This document shows positions 1-9,383 of a stretch of DNA of 39,067 bases, one piece after another. This DNA comes from Bryobacterales bacterium (GTDB taxonomy: Bacteria > Acidobacteriota > Terriglobia > Bryobacterales > UBA6623), in NCBI GenBank assembly GCA_028819255.1, contig JAPPMB010000070.1:10094-49160 (forward strand). Direction: 5' to 3'. The first letter of the stretch is position 1, and every line of letters begins with the position of its first letter. The translations under genes and the position numbers were made by a program. The notes beneath the pieces were generated by a model, which did no database searches, had not been told where the DNA came from, and was given only the letters and a program-made list of their open reading frames with translations.

Positions 1-103
1 TTAAAAATCACCCCGCCGCGCGGCCCCCCCGGGCCCCCCCCCCCCGGGGCCCGCCCCCCGGGTGGGGGGGGGGCGGGCCCAACCGCCCCCCCCCAAACGC
101 GAA
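1..103 (-). terminator. Low-complexity G/C tract, probable terminator of the receptor gene
   Basis: This stretch follows the receptor stop codon on the minus strand. It is almost entirely runs of C and G, including about 14 C near 35-45 and about 10 G near 65-73. On the minus strand a C-rich arm (CCCGCCCCCC) can pair with GGGGGGCGGG a few bases later, and the tract ends in GATTTTTAA. A GC hairpin followed by T residues fits an intrinsic terminator. The exact run lengths are suspect, because such homopolymers at a contig edge are commonly misread. No gene is visible here. Confidence 0.4.
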
Positions 104-3100
104 TCAGAAGGCGATCTTCAGGCCCATCTGGATGTTTCTCTCCCTCAGGGCCGTCCCGGTGACGGCTCCGAAGTTCGAACTGTTGAAGACCCGCGACGGC
201 GTGCCGAACGTGGGGGTGTTGAACGCGTTGAACAGCTCGAGGCGGAATTCCACGTACCTCGATTCGGAGAACCGGAACTGCTTGAAGAGGGACAGGTCGA
301 AGTTCGACACGCCGTCCGTCCTGACGTTGTGGCGGCCGGAGTTGCCGAACTGCCGGATGGTCGAGCCCGGGACGAAGTCGGGCCAGTCCAGCGCCCCGGT
401 GTTGATCCATCTGGCCGTGGTCGGATTCGAGAGCTCGACCTCTCCGTTCACGACCGGTCTCGCGTAGCAGCCGGTGTTGCCGGTGTTGGTGATGTCCCCG
501 TTGATGCACATCGTGTACGGCTGGCCGGACCGGAACAGGGCGATGCCGTTGAACTGCCAGCCTCCCAGGATGGCGTTCGCCGCCTTGCTGCCGGCGTCCC
601 ACCTGCGGTTCTCGCCGAAGGGCAGCTGCCAGATCCAGTTCACCGTCAGCACATGGGGGATGTCGAAGCCGGACGGCGAGTAGTCCGCGCGCAGGTTGTA
701 GGGGTTCTGCACGGCGAAGCCCTCGACGCCGTACCAGCCCGAGGAGCCGTGGTCCATGGAGCGGGACCACGTGTAGGCGACCTTGTAGGCCAGTCCGCCG
801 GAGAGCCGCTTGTCGAGCAGGAACTGGAAGGCGTGGTAGTTGCTCTTACCCCAGCTGCGGTCGAAGAAGCTCTGCTGGGCGTGCGGGTGGGGGGTCCGGG
901 GCTTGATCGGCCCGGGGCCCGGCTCCAGGGCCGTGTTGTAGTAACCGCCCACATTGAGGCGCGAACTGGCCGAGCCGACATAGTTGGTGGTGATGACAGT
1001 CGACTCGTCCAGCTGGTGCTGGAAGCCGAAGTTCCATTGCTGAGAGTACGGGTTCTCGAAATGCGGATCCATGTACCACAGCACGCCGGTGAACGGCGTC
1101 GGAGGCGGAAACAGCCCCTGAGGGAAAGGATTGGTGATGTCGATGGTCGGGAGGGGCGAGTCCGTAGTGGGCTGGTTGAGGTTGTTGCCCAGCTGCTGTC
1201 CGACATCCGGCCAGCCGCCTTCGTAGTTCTGGGCCGTCTGCGTCACGGCGGCCCATTCGTCGAAGAAAATCCCGTACGACGTTCGAAGCACCGTGCTGTC
1301 GGAGATTCGATAGGCGAGGCCGACCCGCGGCTGGAAGTTCTTCGTGGTGTCGTGGTAGATCTTGCCTCTGGGATCCGAGGTGACATGCTCGGGAAGCGAC
1401 CCGTCCGGCGTGGGAATGCACGGAGCGAATCCTCGCTCGGCGCACGACGGCGGAACGCGCTGCAGGACGTAGATGCCCCGCAGAAGATCCAACGCGCCGG
1501 TCTCGATGCCGCCCTGCTTGCCGATCGTCTTCTCCTCACCGTACGGCGGCTGGAACTGGCGGTCGTAGCGAAGCCCGAGATTGATGGTGAGCCTCGGGCT
1601 GGCCTTCCACGAGTCCATGAAGTAGAAGCCCATGGTTCCGCCGGGGCGAAGCGTTTCCCAGACATTGCGCCGGCCGGCCGAGTCCGGGGTGCCGATCAGG
1701 AACGAGGCCAGGGAGATCCCGCCGTCGTTGTCCAGGGGGTTGGCGGTCTGCTGGACGCGGAAGGCCTGGTTGAGGTTCTCGTAGAACGACTGGAAATCGG
1801 TTGTGTTGCCCTCGCCGCCGAACTTGATCGTGTGGTTTCCCATGACCTTGGTGACGTTGGCGCGGAAGTTGACGATCGAGCTCGACGGCACATTCAGGGT
1901 GTTTGACTCGCCCGCGCCGAACCAGGAAACGACGGTGTAGCGGGGAATCAGGTCTTCCCCGCTGTTGAAGCTGCCGCAGAACGTCGACGCGCAGCCCAGT
2001 TGGCCGAGGAAGCCGCGATCCCGGAACCGGTTGCCAGCGTTGTCGACGGACTTCACCCAGCCGCCCTGCACCTGGAGAATCGTGGTCGGGCTGAACGTGT
2101 GGACCCAGCTCCCGGCGGTGTTGCGGGCGCGATACTCCTGGAACCCGCCCAGCGAAGGCAGGCCGCCGGACACATCGTTGTCCTGGAGCGTCCCGCTCCA
2201 GCGGAACCAGATGCTGTCGCTCTCGTCGAAGACGTGATCGAGCCTGGCGCTGTACTCTTCCTGGTTTTGCCGGACCGGCGTGTTGTCGATCGCGTTGCGG
2301 TCGGAGGTGATCAGCGGACCGGCACTGGGGAGGGCGGCACGGGCCCAGGCCTGCGCGGTAGGGCTTAGCCTGTGGGCCGGGATCGTGTTGTTTCCAAACT
2401 GGTCCCGGACGAATCCGCCGCCTTCGGCGGCGCGGGTCGTAAACGGATCGTAGATGTTTCGGCCGTCGTCGCTCAGATCGCCGCTCAAGTTCGCTTCCGT
2501 GGGAACGCGCAGAAGGCTATCGCTGGGCCTCCGAAGGCGGAAGCCCTGGTAGCCCAACATGAAGAACGTCTTGTTGCGAACGATCGGGCCCCCGAGCGTG
2601 CCGCCGAACTGGTTCCATTTCTGGGGCGTCACGTTGGGCCGGAAGAAATTGCGCGAGTCCAGCTTGTCATTCCGGAGGAACCACCAAGCGTTTCCGTGCA
2701 GCTCGTTCGTACCGCCCTTCGTCACCACATTGACGATTCCGCCGACTGCTCCGCCGAACTCGGGGTCGTCGTTATGGGCGTTGACCTTGAACTCCTGGAT
2801 GGTGTCGATGATCGGAGGCACGGCATAGGTGCTCACGAACGCGCCCTGATTGAAGACGCCGTCCAGCATGAAGAGGTTCGACCGGTTGGTCTGGCCGTTC
2901 ACGGCCGGAAACTGGAACTCGCCGATGGGGCGCGCCGTGAAGCCGCCGCGGTTCTGCGAGACGCTGACGGGCGCAACGCCGGGGGTGAGCTCCAGGAGCT
3001 TGGTGAAGTTGCGGCCGTTGAGCGGCAGGTCGACGACCTGCTTCTCGGTCACCGCGGAGCCGAGTTCCGCGGAGGACGCCTGCAGCTGCGCGCCGGACGC

Positions 3101-3481
3101 CTCGACGGTGACGGTCTCGGTGACCGCCCCGACCTCGAGGCCGAAGTCGAACGTCGCGGTCTGGTTGACCACCAGCGAAAACGGATTGACGACGGCGGTC
3201 TGGAAGCCGCTGGACGCGCAGGAGAGCGTGTACAGGCCGGGCTGGAGATTGGAGAATCGGTAGACGCCGGCGGTGTTGGAGGCGGCCTGCTGCTCGACGC
3301 CGGTCTCCACGTTGGAGATCGAGACCTCGGCGCCGGGGACCACGGCGCCGGTCGCGTCCCGCACGGTGCCGTTGACGGTCGCCGTCGAGATCTGCGCGGC
3401 CGCCGACGGCGCCAGGACGAGCAGCGCGGCCACCAGCGTCGCGCTCATGGAAAGCAAGCGAATTCGATGACTCGAGATCAT
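104..3481 (-). CDS. Oar-like TonB-dependent receptor with carboxypeptidase-regulatory domain
   Basis: This 1125-residue outer-membrane protein probably imports an unknown substrate using TonB energy. It has a signal peptide (about residues 1-30, ending APSAAAQ), then a carboxypeptidase-regulatory-like beta-sandwich (about 31-110, GTVRDATGAVVPGAEVSI). A plug domain follows (NGRNFTKLLELTPGV and GGIVNVVTKGGTNELHG), and then a long barrel ending in phenylalanine (MGLKIAF), as expected for Bam-dependent insertion. The frame stays open far upstream, but the ATG at 3481 is preceded by AGGGGG at good spacing and starts the signal peptide, so I chose it. The gene is divergent from the CRTAC1 gene, with 153 bp between them. 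Such receptors are strongly expanded in Acidobacteriota. The substrate cannot be read from the sequence. Confidence 0.93.
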   Translation of the reverse strand: MISSHRIRLLSMSATLVAALLVLAPSAAAQISTATVNGTVRDATGAVVPGAEVSISNVETGVEQQAASNTAGVYRFSNLQPGLYTLSCASSGFQTAVVNPFSLVVNQTATFDFGLEVGAVTETVTVEASGAQLQASSAELGSAVTEKQVVDLPLNGRNFTKLLELTPGVAPVSVSQNRGGFTARPIGEFQFPAVNGQTNRSNLFMLDGVFNQGAFVSTYAVPPIIDTIQEFKVNAHNDDPEFGGAVGGIVNVVTKGGTNELHGNAWWFLRNDKLDSRNFFRPNVTPQKWNQFGGTLGGPIVRNKTFFMLGYQGFRLRRPSDSLLRVPTEANLSGDLSDDGRNIYDPFTTRAAEGGGFVRDQFGNNTIPAHRLSPTAQAWARAALPSAGPLITSDRNAIDNTPVRQNQEEYSARLDHVFDESDSIWFRWSGTLQDNDVSGGLPSLGGFQEYRARNTAGSWVHTFSPTTILQVQGGWVKSVDNAGNRFRDRGFLGQLGCASTFCGSFNSGEDLIPRYTVVSWFGAGESNTLNVPSSSIVNFRANVTKVMGNHTIKFGGEGNTTDFQSFYENLNQAFRVQQTANPLDNDGGISLASFLIGTPDSAGRRNVWETLRPGGTMGFYFMDSWKASPRLTINLGLRYDRQFQPPYGEEKTIGKQGGIETGALDLLRGIYVLQRVPPSCAERGFAPCIPTPDGSLPEHVTSDPRGKIYHDTTKNFQPRVGLAYRISDSTVLRTSYGIFFDEWAAVTQTAQNYEGGWPDVGQQLGNNLNQPTTDSPLPTIDITNPFPQGLFPPPTPFTGVLWYMDPHFENPYSQQWNFGFQHQLDESTVITTNYVGSASSRLNVGGYYNTALEPGPGPIKPRTPHPHAQQSFFDRSWGKSNYHAFQFLLDKRLSGGLAYKVAYTWSRSMDHGSSGWYGVEGFAVQNPYNLRADYSPSGFDIPHVLTVNWIWQLPFGENRRWDAGSKAANAILGGWQFNGIALFRSGQPYTMCINGDITNTGNTGCYARPVVNGEVELSNPTTARWINTGALDWPDFVPGSTIRQFGNSGRHNVRTDGVSNFDLSLFKQFRFSESRYVEFRLELFNAFNTPTFGTPSRVFNSSNFGAVTGTALRERNIQMGLKIAF

Positions 3482-3634
3482 CCGGACACCCCCTGGGACC
3501 TCTCGGTCCGGGCACGGCCCCTGCGCTGCCGGACGCAGAAGACGGCCGCCGCGCAGGGGACGCGCCATGCAATTTGGGCAAGTATACCAAGTCGGCCTCC
3601 GGCGGGACGCCGCACTCGATATCCTTAAAGAGCG
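3482..3634. promoter_or_regulatory. Divergent intergenic region
   Basis: These 153 bp separate two divergent genes and must hold both promoters. A near-palindromic GTATAC (about 3582-3587) reads TATACT on the minus strand and TATACC on the plus strand, and could serve as a -10 element either way. No convincing -35 box is visible. The receptor has a clear AGGGGG ribosome site just before its start. Confidence 0.3.
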
Positions 3635-5398
3635 GTGAGAGCGAGCGGCCTTCCAACCTGGGGATTGCTGCTGTCGGGGGCGCTGACGTGGGGGCTTCCC
3701 CTCCACGGCCAGGGACCGGCAGCGAGCGGAGCAGCCGCGCAGCCCAGGAGGCCACTCCCCGAGGGGGTCCGGCCCCCGCAGATCGAGTACCGGGACATCG
3801 CGGCCGAGGCCGGCCTGGGCGGGGTGGCGGTGTCGGGCTCGCCGGTGGAGAAGAGCTACATCGTGGAGTCCACCGGCACGGGAGCGGCCATCCTGGACTA
3901 CGACCGCGACGGCCTGCAGGACATCCTGGTGATCAGCGCGGACCGCTTCGAGGACGGGGGGGACGACCCGAGGCACTACCTCTACCGCAACCTCGGCGGG
4001 CTGCGGTTCGCCGACGTCACCGAAGAGGCGGGCATCCGTCACACCGGCTGGGCGCAGGGGGCGTGCGCGGGAGACATCGACAACGACGGCTTCGACGACC
4101 TGATCATCCCCCACTGGGGCCAGAACCGGCTTTACCGCAACCAGGGGAACGGAGAGTTCCGGGACGAGACGGCGGAGCGCGGGCTGACGGAGGGAACCCG
4201 GCGGTGGGGCACCGGATGCGCGTTCCTTGACTTCGACCGGGACGGGGACCTGGACCTGTTCGTGGCGAACTACCTGCGGTTCGACCCCGAGAAGACGCCG
4301 AAGCCGGGCGAGGGCGCGGAGTGCCGCTGGAAGGGGATGCCGGTGCTGTGCGGGCCGCGCGGGCTGCCGGGCGAGTCCATGTCGCTGTACAAGAACGACG
4401 GCCGCGGCGCGTTCGAGGACGTGTCCGCCGAGACGGGCGTGGAGACGGACAAGTCGTACTACGGATTCACGCCGCTGACGGGCGACTTCGACAACGACGG
4501 CTGGACGGACGTGTACGTCTCGTGCGACTCGACCGCGAGCCTGTTCTTCCACAACCTGGGCGACGGGACGTTCGAGGAGATCGGGGTGATCTCGGGGACC
4601 GCGTACAACATGGACGGCCAGGAGCAGGCAGGCATGGGGGCGACGGCGGGCGACTTCGACCTCGACGGGGACCTGGACATCTTCAAGACCAACTTCTCGA
4701 ACGACACCCACACCCTCTACCTCAACGAGGGGATGCAGATGTTCATCGACGAGACCGTGACGACCGGGCTCGCCGTGAACACGCAGTACCTGGGCTGGGG
4801 CACGGCCTTCATGGACATCGACCACGACGGGCTCAAGGACCTGTTCGTCGCCAACGGCCACGTCTATCCGGGAGTCGACAAGGCCGGGGTTGGCGAGACG
4901 TTCCACCAGCGGCGGCTGGTCTACTGGAACTACGGCAGGGGCAGGTTCCACGACCTGAGCGACGCGGCGGGTCCGGGCGTGACGGCCAGGCACTCCTCGC
5001 GCGGTCTGGCGGTCGCGGACCTGGACAACGACGGAACGCTCGAGATCGTCACGGTCAACATGCACGAGGGGCCGTCCCTGCTCAAGCAGTTCGCGCCCAC
5101 GGGGAACGCGCTGGTGGTGGACGCGAGGCTCCCCTCGGGGCGGGCCGCGCTCGGGGCGCGCATCCGGGTCGAGGCCGGGGAAAGGGCGCAGATCGACGAG
5201 GTCCGCAGCGGCGGATACCACATCTCGCAGAGCGACACGCGCGTGCACTTCGGGCTCGGAAAGGCCGAGACGGCCTCGGTGACGGTGATCTGGCCCGACG
5301 GCTCCGAGGACACCGCCGAGGGGGTGCAGGCCAACACCCGCGTCGTGATGCGTCCGGGCGAGGGCCTCGTCGAGACGGACGCTTTCGGGGGGGAGTGA
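3635..5398 (+). CDS. CRTAC1 family protein: FG-GAP/VCBS repeats plus ASPIC/UnbV domain
   Basis: This 587-residue secreted protein starts at GTG 3635 with a signal peptide (about residues 1-26, ending LPLHGQG). The body is a seven-bladed-propeller type array of calcium-binding D-x-D-x-DG repeats: DYDRDGLQDILV, DIDNDGFDDLII, DFDRDGDLDLFV, DFDNDGWTDVYV, DFDLDGDLDIF, DIDHDGLKDLFV and DLDNDGTLEIV. The C-terminal about 70 residues form an ASPIC/UnbV domain (GARIRVEAGERAQIDEV, VHFGLGKAETASVTVIWPDG). The family is extracellular or periplasmic and its molecular role is poorly defined. In many Acidobacteriota and Planctomycetota it sits beside TPR and multiheme cytochrome genes, as it does here. It converges on the cytochrome gene with only 10 bp between stop codons. 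Confidence 0.93.
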   Translation: MRASGLPTWGLLLSGALTWGLPLHGQGPAASGAAAQPRRPLPEGVRPPQIEYRDIAAEAGLGGVAVSGSPVEKSYIVESTGTGAAILDYDRDGLQDILVISADRFEDGGDDPRHYLYRNLGGLRFADVTEEAGIRHTGWAQGACAGDIDNDGFDDLIIPHWGQNRLYRNQGNGEFRDETAERGLTEGTRRWGTGCAFLDFDRDGDLDLFVANYLRFDPEKTPKPGEGAECRWKGMPVLCGPRGLPGESMSLYKNDGRGAFEDVSAETGVETDKSYYGFTPLTGDFDNDGWTDVYVSCDSTASLFFHNLGDGTFEEIGVISGTAYNMDGQEQAGMGATAGDFDLDGDLDIFKTNFSNDTHTLYLNEGMQMFIDETVTTGLAVNTQYLGWGTAFMDIDHDGLKDLFVANGHVYPGVDKAGVGETFHQRRLVYWNYGRGRFHDLSDAAGPGVTARHSSRGLAVADLDNDGTLEIVTVNMHEGPSLLKQFAPTGNALVVDARLPSGRAALGARIRVEAGERAQIDEVRSGGYHISQSDTRVHFGLGKAETASVTVIWPDGSEDTAEGVQANTRVVMRPGEGLVETDAFGGE

Positions 5399-5412
5399 CC
5401 GCTCCCGGTCAC
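5395..5412. terminator. Hairpin holding both convergent stop codons
   Basis: GTGACC (5395-5400), a six-base loop gctccc, and GGTCAC (5407-5412) form a perfect inverted repeat. The plus-strand TGA stop of the CRTAC1 gene (5396-5398) lies in one arm and the minus-strand stop of the cytochrome gene (5409-5411) in the other. It could act as a shared bidirectional terminator, although no T tract follows on either strand. Confidence 0.4.
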
Positions 5413-7214
5413 CGCGCGACGGGGAGCCCCCGGATCTGGCGCTGGAGCCCCCGCATGAAGTCGTCCTCCGGGAACAGCTCGACGAAGCGCCGGATCGTCT
5501 CCGAGGCCTCGCGGTAGCGCTTGAGGTTGATGTAGCGCAGCGCGAGCATTTTCCGGAGCCGGGGATTGAACGGCCAGGCCTCGACGGCGCGGACGAGGAC
5601 GGGCAGCGAGTCCTCCTCGCGCCCGGCCTCGACCAGCAGGGCGGTCAGGTCCTCGTAGGTCGAGGGGGGCTGGGGTCCCGCCTCGATGGCCTCCTCCAGA
5701 TACGCGACCGCCTCCTGGCTGCGGCCGTCGAGCTTCGCCTTGCGGCCGAGGGCGGCGAGCACCAGCGGATCGTCCCCGTGGCGCTCGGCGGCCTCGGCGA
5801 GGAGTTCCAGATAGCGGCCGGAGAAGTCCGGGCGCCTGGAGAGCAGCTCTCCGAACGCCCGGAACCGCACCATCAGGGGGAGCGACTCCGCGCCGGCGCC
5901 GGGCGGGCGGTTGACGTGGACGAGCTCCGGAAGGTCGGGCGCCGTTTGGTCGAAGGCCTCGGGCGGAAAGGGCTGACCGGGAGTCCTGACGATGCGGTGG
6001 CTGGTGAGGGAGGAATGCGAGATTTCGGCCACGTCGCGACGCGGCATGTGGCAGCCGTGGCAGGTGTTTCCCGAGCGCGCCGCGGCGTCGAGGGTGCAGG
6101 AGGAGTCCTGGTGGCACTGCAGGCACCGCTCCCGGTAGTAGACATTCTTGGCCTCTTCGGACGGCTGGTCGTGGATCTTGTGGCAGGAGAAGCAGGTCAG
6201 TTCTCCTTCGGTCGCGAGGTAGCAGCGGCTCAGCGCCATCGAGGCGTTGTGCTCGAGCAGGTCGGCCTCCCGGGGACTGGCCGGGTCCATGGGGAGCTTG
6301 AGGACGGCGACGGTCTCGTTGAGCCAGGTGCCGGGGCGGAAGTCGAAGTGGCCCCGTCCGGGCTGCAGGATGCGGGCGTCGCCGCCCTGGTGGCAGTTCA
6401 TGCAGATGTTCTCGGCGAGCCGGGGCGGGAGGGCGAGCGGGTCGACGATCTCGCCGGCGACGAAGTCGCGTTCGGCGAGGCGGGCGTCGACGTGGCCTCC
6501 GCCGGGTCCGTGGCAGTTCTCGCAGCCGATGGCGACCTCGGCGAACGGCGGATCCTCGTAGAGTCCCTCGCTCCTCTCCGAAGGAAGCGGGCGGCCCGCG
6601 TGGCACTGCAGGCATGCGGCGTGGATCGTCCGGTTGAACCCGTAGTCCTCGCCGGGCCGGGCGAATTCGTATCCCGGCGAGAGGCCCCATGCTCCCCGCC
6701 TGGCGTAGAAGGAGACCGGGGCCTGGACAAGGTGGTTTCCGCGCCTTACCAGGTAGCTGAATCCGTTGACGCCGGAGCCGATGACGTACGCCAGCCGGTG
6801 CGCGCTGTCGAACGGGGGCTTGTCGGACGGGATGGCTTCCGACTCGCGCTGGTAGAAGCCTTCTGGCCGCTCCTCCACGACGAACCGGCGGTTGAGCCTC
6901 TCGTTCACGACGGGCCGGGCGGATGCGACGAGAGGCCGGATCGCCTCGCCGACCGGAGCCATCGAACTGCCCATGGCCGACGCGACGAACGTGTCGTGGA
7001 GGGCCTGGTGGCAGCCCGCGCAGGCCTTCGAGCCGACGTACCTGTCAGCCGGGGAATCCGCCAGGTCGGACGGAAGTCCCTGGCCGGGAGCGGCGAGGGG
7101 CAGTCCCACAAGGAGAAGCACCATCAGGGCGGAATGCAGGACCGCCCCCCGGGTCGCCAAGGCGCCCGTCGCAGCCGGTCGCGCCTCTGTCGTGTTCGGC
7201 CCCCGGGGTCGCAT
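5409..7214 (-). CDS. Heptaheme c-type cytochrome with C-terminal TPR domain
   Basis: This is a 601-residue exported redox protein. An N-terminal hydrophobic segment (ALMVLLLVGLPLAAPGQG, about residues 29-46) is the signal peptide. Seven CxxCH heme sites follow in order: CAGCH, CLQCH, CENCH, CMNCH, CFSCH, CLQCH and CHGCH. The spacing resembles the cytochrome c554/c-prime-like group (DmsE-type decaheme proteins are longer). The last about 120 residues carry TPR-like helices (EAVAYLEEAIEAGP, YREASETIRRFVELFP). I chose ATG 7214. The ATG at 7124 would leave almost no n-region and has no ribosome site, and the frame stays open further upstream, so the start is moderately uncertain. It probably carries electrons in the periplasm. 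Its pairing with CRTAC1 proteins is recurrent in these phyla, but the reaction is unknown. Confidence 0.9.
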   Translation of the reverse strand: MRPRGPNTTEARPAATGALATRGAVLHSALMVLLLVGLPLAAPGQGLPSDLADSPADRYVGSKACAGCHQALHDTFVASAMGSSMAPVGEAIRPLVASARPVVNERLNRRFVVEERPEGFYQRESEAIPSDKPPFDSAHRLAYVIGSGVNGFSYLVRRGNHLVQAPVSFYARRGAWGLSPGYEFARPGEDYGFNRTIHAACLQCHAGRPLPSERSEGLYEDPPFAEVAIGCENCHGPGGGHVDARLAERDFVAGEIVDPLALPPRLAENICMNCHQGGDARILQPGRGHFDFRPGTWLNETVAVLKLPMDPASPREADLLEHNASMALSRCYLATEGELTCFSCHKIHDQPSEEAKNVYYRERCLQCHQDSSCTLDAAARSGNTCHGCHMPRRDVAEISHSSLTSHRIVRTPGQPFPPEAFDQTAPDLPELVHVNRPPGAGAESLPLMVRFRAFGELLSRRPDFSGRYLELLAEAAERHGDDPLVLAALGRKAKLDGRSQEAVAYLEEAIEAGPQPPSTYEDLTALLVEAGREEDSLPVLVRAVEAWPFNPRLRKMLALRYINLKRYREASETIRRFVELFPEDDFMRGLQRQIRGLPVAR

Positions 7215-8152
7215 AGCGCTTGCGTGGATCCTCGACGGCCGCCATCGTCCCGGCGAGCCGGTCCCATGCCGTCCCCCACTGCATGGTCGCACAGCGGAAT
7301 CCGTCAGCCATCCTCCATGGACTGCAAGATCTCCGTCGGGGCGGATTCGATGTCCGCCGTTCGCGGCGCCCGCGCGAGAGCGGTCTTCGCGGGACTCGGA
7401 CCAGGTTTCCGAGGTGGAACGCACCACAGAGCGGGAGCTGCTGCTCTTCCAGGGATGTCCCGCTCCCAAGACCGAAGAGCCATGATCCGTACCCTGGATC
7501 ACTGTTCCTTCCTGAACGCATGCGGGCGCCCTTGGCTCGCGGCGGGCCTGAGATCCTGACCGACACCAAAAGGTCCCACGGCAAGGAGGGATTCGTCCTA
7601 TTGCGCCAACGGGAACCACTGCGGTCGCGGCAGCGCCGGCGGCGGACGCCTTCGAGCCGACCGGGTTCAGTCCGGCCCCCCATCCGGCTGAATACGTCGA
7701 CCGGCGAGGGGCCCGCGGTCGTGGTCGGCAGCTCGCGCGGTTCCGAACCTTCACACGGCACATGCGTTGCGCCCGGCAGCGACACGCAGGTCGAGCCGAG
7801 CGGAACCGGCTTCCGGGGTCACAACCCGAGTGCGCGGCAGCATGGGGGAGTCGAGACTACGGGGAGTCGGACCTGCAATCCGCATCCCAGCGGTGCAGCG
7901 GTTGCCGCTCCCGGAACCTTCCGGGCAGGTCCGAGACCCACCGCTGCGGATCCCGCGGACCTGTCGCGTAAAGGGATGTCAACACCGCCATCCACATCCT
8001 TGCGGTCGGGGTCCTCGCCGCGCGACAGCAAACGCGGGCCGTTGGGCCGTGCGCCGCTCCGGAACCGCGTTCGAGAACGGCCTGACTCGGCACTCCCGCA
8101 AACGGGATCCATCACTTGGTTCCTGCTGGGCCAGCCTGCCGCCGGCGGAAGT
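7215..8152. other. No gene recognised (938 bp)
   Basis: Long open frames occur on both strands because of the GC content, but their translations are rich in Arg, Pro and Ser and show no domain. One minus-strand stretch (about 7860-8010, RMWMAVLTSLYATGPRDP) is somewhat protein-like and could be a degraded fragment. I could not connect it to any family. Confidence 0.5.
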
Positions 8153-9383
8153 CTACCGTGAGGGGCGGCGGGCAAACTGGGCAAGCGAGCGGCTGAATGC
8201 GCGTCGATGGATCCGGGCGCAATGGAGCGCGGCAACGAGTTCTCGCAGGGTGAGCGCTTCGGAGGACTGCAGGAAGTACAGATCGGGCAGTTCGATCGCG
8301 GAGAAGAACTGATACATGGCTTGGCGCTCGTGATCGGTTGGCTCCCGGCCCCGGAGAAGTTCGGCGAATGCGGCTGGCGAGGGCCGGTCGGGGAAACCCG
8401 CCAGGCTTGCAGCGAGCAGGCAGCCGAGAGAAGCGTGATCGGCTTCTCGGGCGTCACTGTCACGTTGATTGGCGGCGGGGTGCGCGAACCAGGCAACCGG
8501 CGGTGGCGGAACGAAGCAGCACTCGGCAATGTAGAAGAGTGCGGACAGCGAAGCGTGGGGGTGGTCAAGCCAGGCAAGCGCAACGATTTCTTCATCGGAG
8601 GGATAGGCCCGAAAGATGGATTCCGGATGCTCGCGATAGCGGGCAACCGCGGTCGAGTCGACCGTGGCGGGCGTTATCGGGAAGGGTCGCGTGGGCCGTC
8701 TACAGGACCGGGGATGCGGTCGAGTGCGCCGGCGAGAGTGCTTGGGGCCTCGCCGGCTAGAGTGCGATCCGCAGGATTGAGAAGTTCGCTTGATCCTGTT
8801 TGCAGCATGGCATCGGGAGGCAGCGACAGCAAGTGTCGGGTGACCTGGGAGCGTTGCTGCAAAATCAGGATGGAGGCGGATACCGCGAATGTGACGGGTT
8901 CGTGAATCGAGGCCCAAGCGAGATCGTGGATGTCGCGGGCAAGTAGGAGCCATGTTCGCCCATGCGGTAGTAGAGCTTCCTGGCGAGGATCTCGGCCGAG
9001 GAGTCCATGGGGAGACCGTGACGAGGATCGGATTCCCGGGAAAGTGGTGCGGCAGTCAAGGGAGGGGCGAAGAGCCATGAGAACGAGGGGGTTTGGTCCT
9101 GGCACTGAACATGGGCGAGATCGGCTCGCAGGTAGCCGCTATGGAGTTTCTCGTCGCCGTCAATGAGAGAGAAAAAGAGGTTGTGTCGGGAAGCAGCCTT
9201 GCGGGTGACGGCGAAACGGGGCACGGTCAGGCCGATCTCGAAGCTGTGGCGGTGTTTCCAGCGAGCCGCAAGAGGGGAGCCACCTCCGACGGAGAGTTCC
9301 TCGGAAGGGATGAAGTGGGTGGAAAAGCGAAAAGCGATATCGAGGAGAGCGGAGAGGTCTGCGGGAAAAGGAAGAGACCGCAC
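8153..9383 (-). pseudogene. Frameshifted AbiEii/AbiGii-like nucleotidyltransferase
   Basis: Three minus-strand frames read in succession give one protein of about 410 residues. Frame 1 (GTG 9383 to about 8940) has the nucleotidyltransferase core: VGGGSPLAARWKHRHS, then AEILARKLYYRMGEHGSYLP. Frame 2 (about 8939-8674) continues with ARDIHDLAWASIHEP, the conserved segment that follows 'EKLxAL...PRDLYDL' in AbiEii-type proteins. Frame 3 (about 8690-8153) adds about 175 protein-like residues (AYPSDEEIVALAWLDHPHA, AMYQFFSAIELPDLYFLQ). Each step needs one extra base. Adding a C to the CCC runs at 8937-8939 and 8693-8695 (minus strand) restores the joins LPRDIHDLAWA and DGPTRPFP. The catalytic DxD region reads SFEIGLTV, so the active site looks lost. 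AbiEii proteins are toxins of type IV toxin-antitoxin systems. No AbiEi-like antitoxin is visible. Confidence 0.6.

Noticed and set aside
62..1906. Long plus-strand open frame opposite the receptor gene
   Set aside because: It mirrors the codon pattern of the minus-strand gene, has no signal or domain, and is a high-GC shadow. The same applies to similar frames opposite other large genes.
3482..5248. Upstream extension of the receptor frame to 5248
   Set aside because: The extension is antisense to the CRTAC1 gene, rich in Arg/Val/Pro, and lies before a clear signal peptide and ribosome site at 3481.
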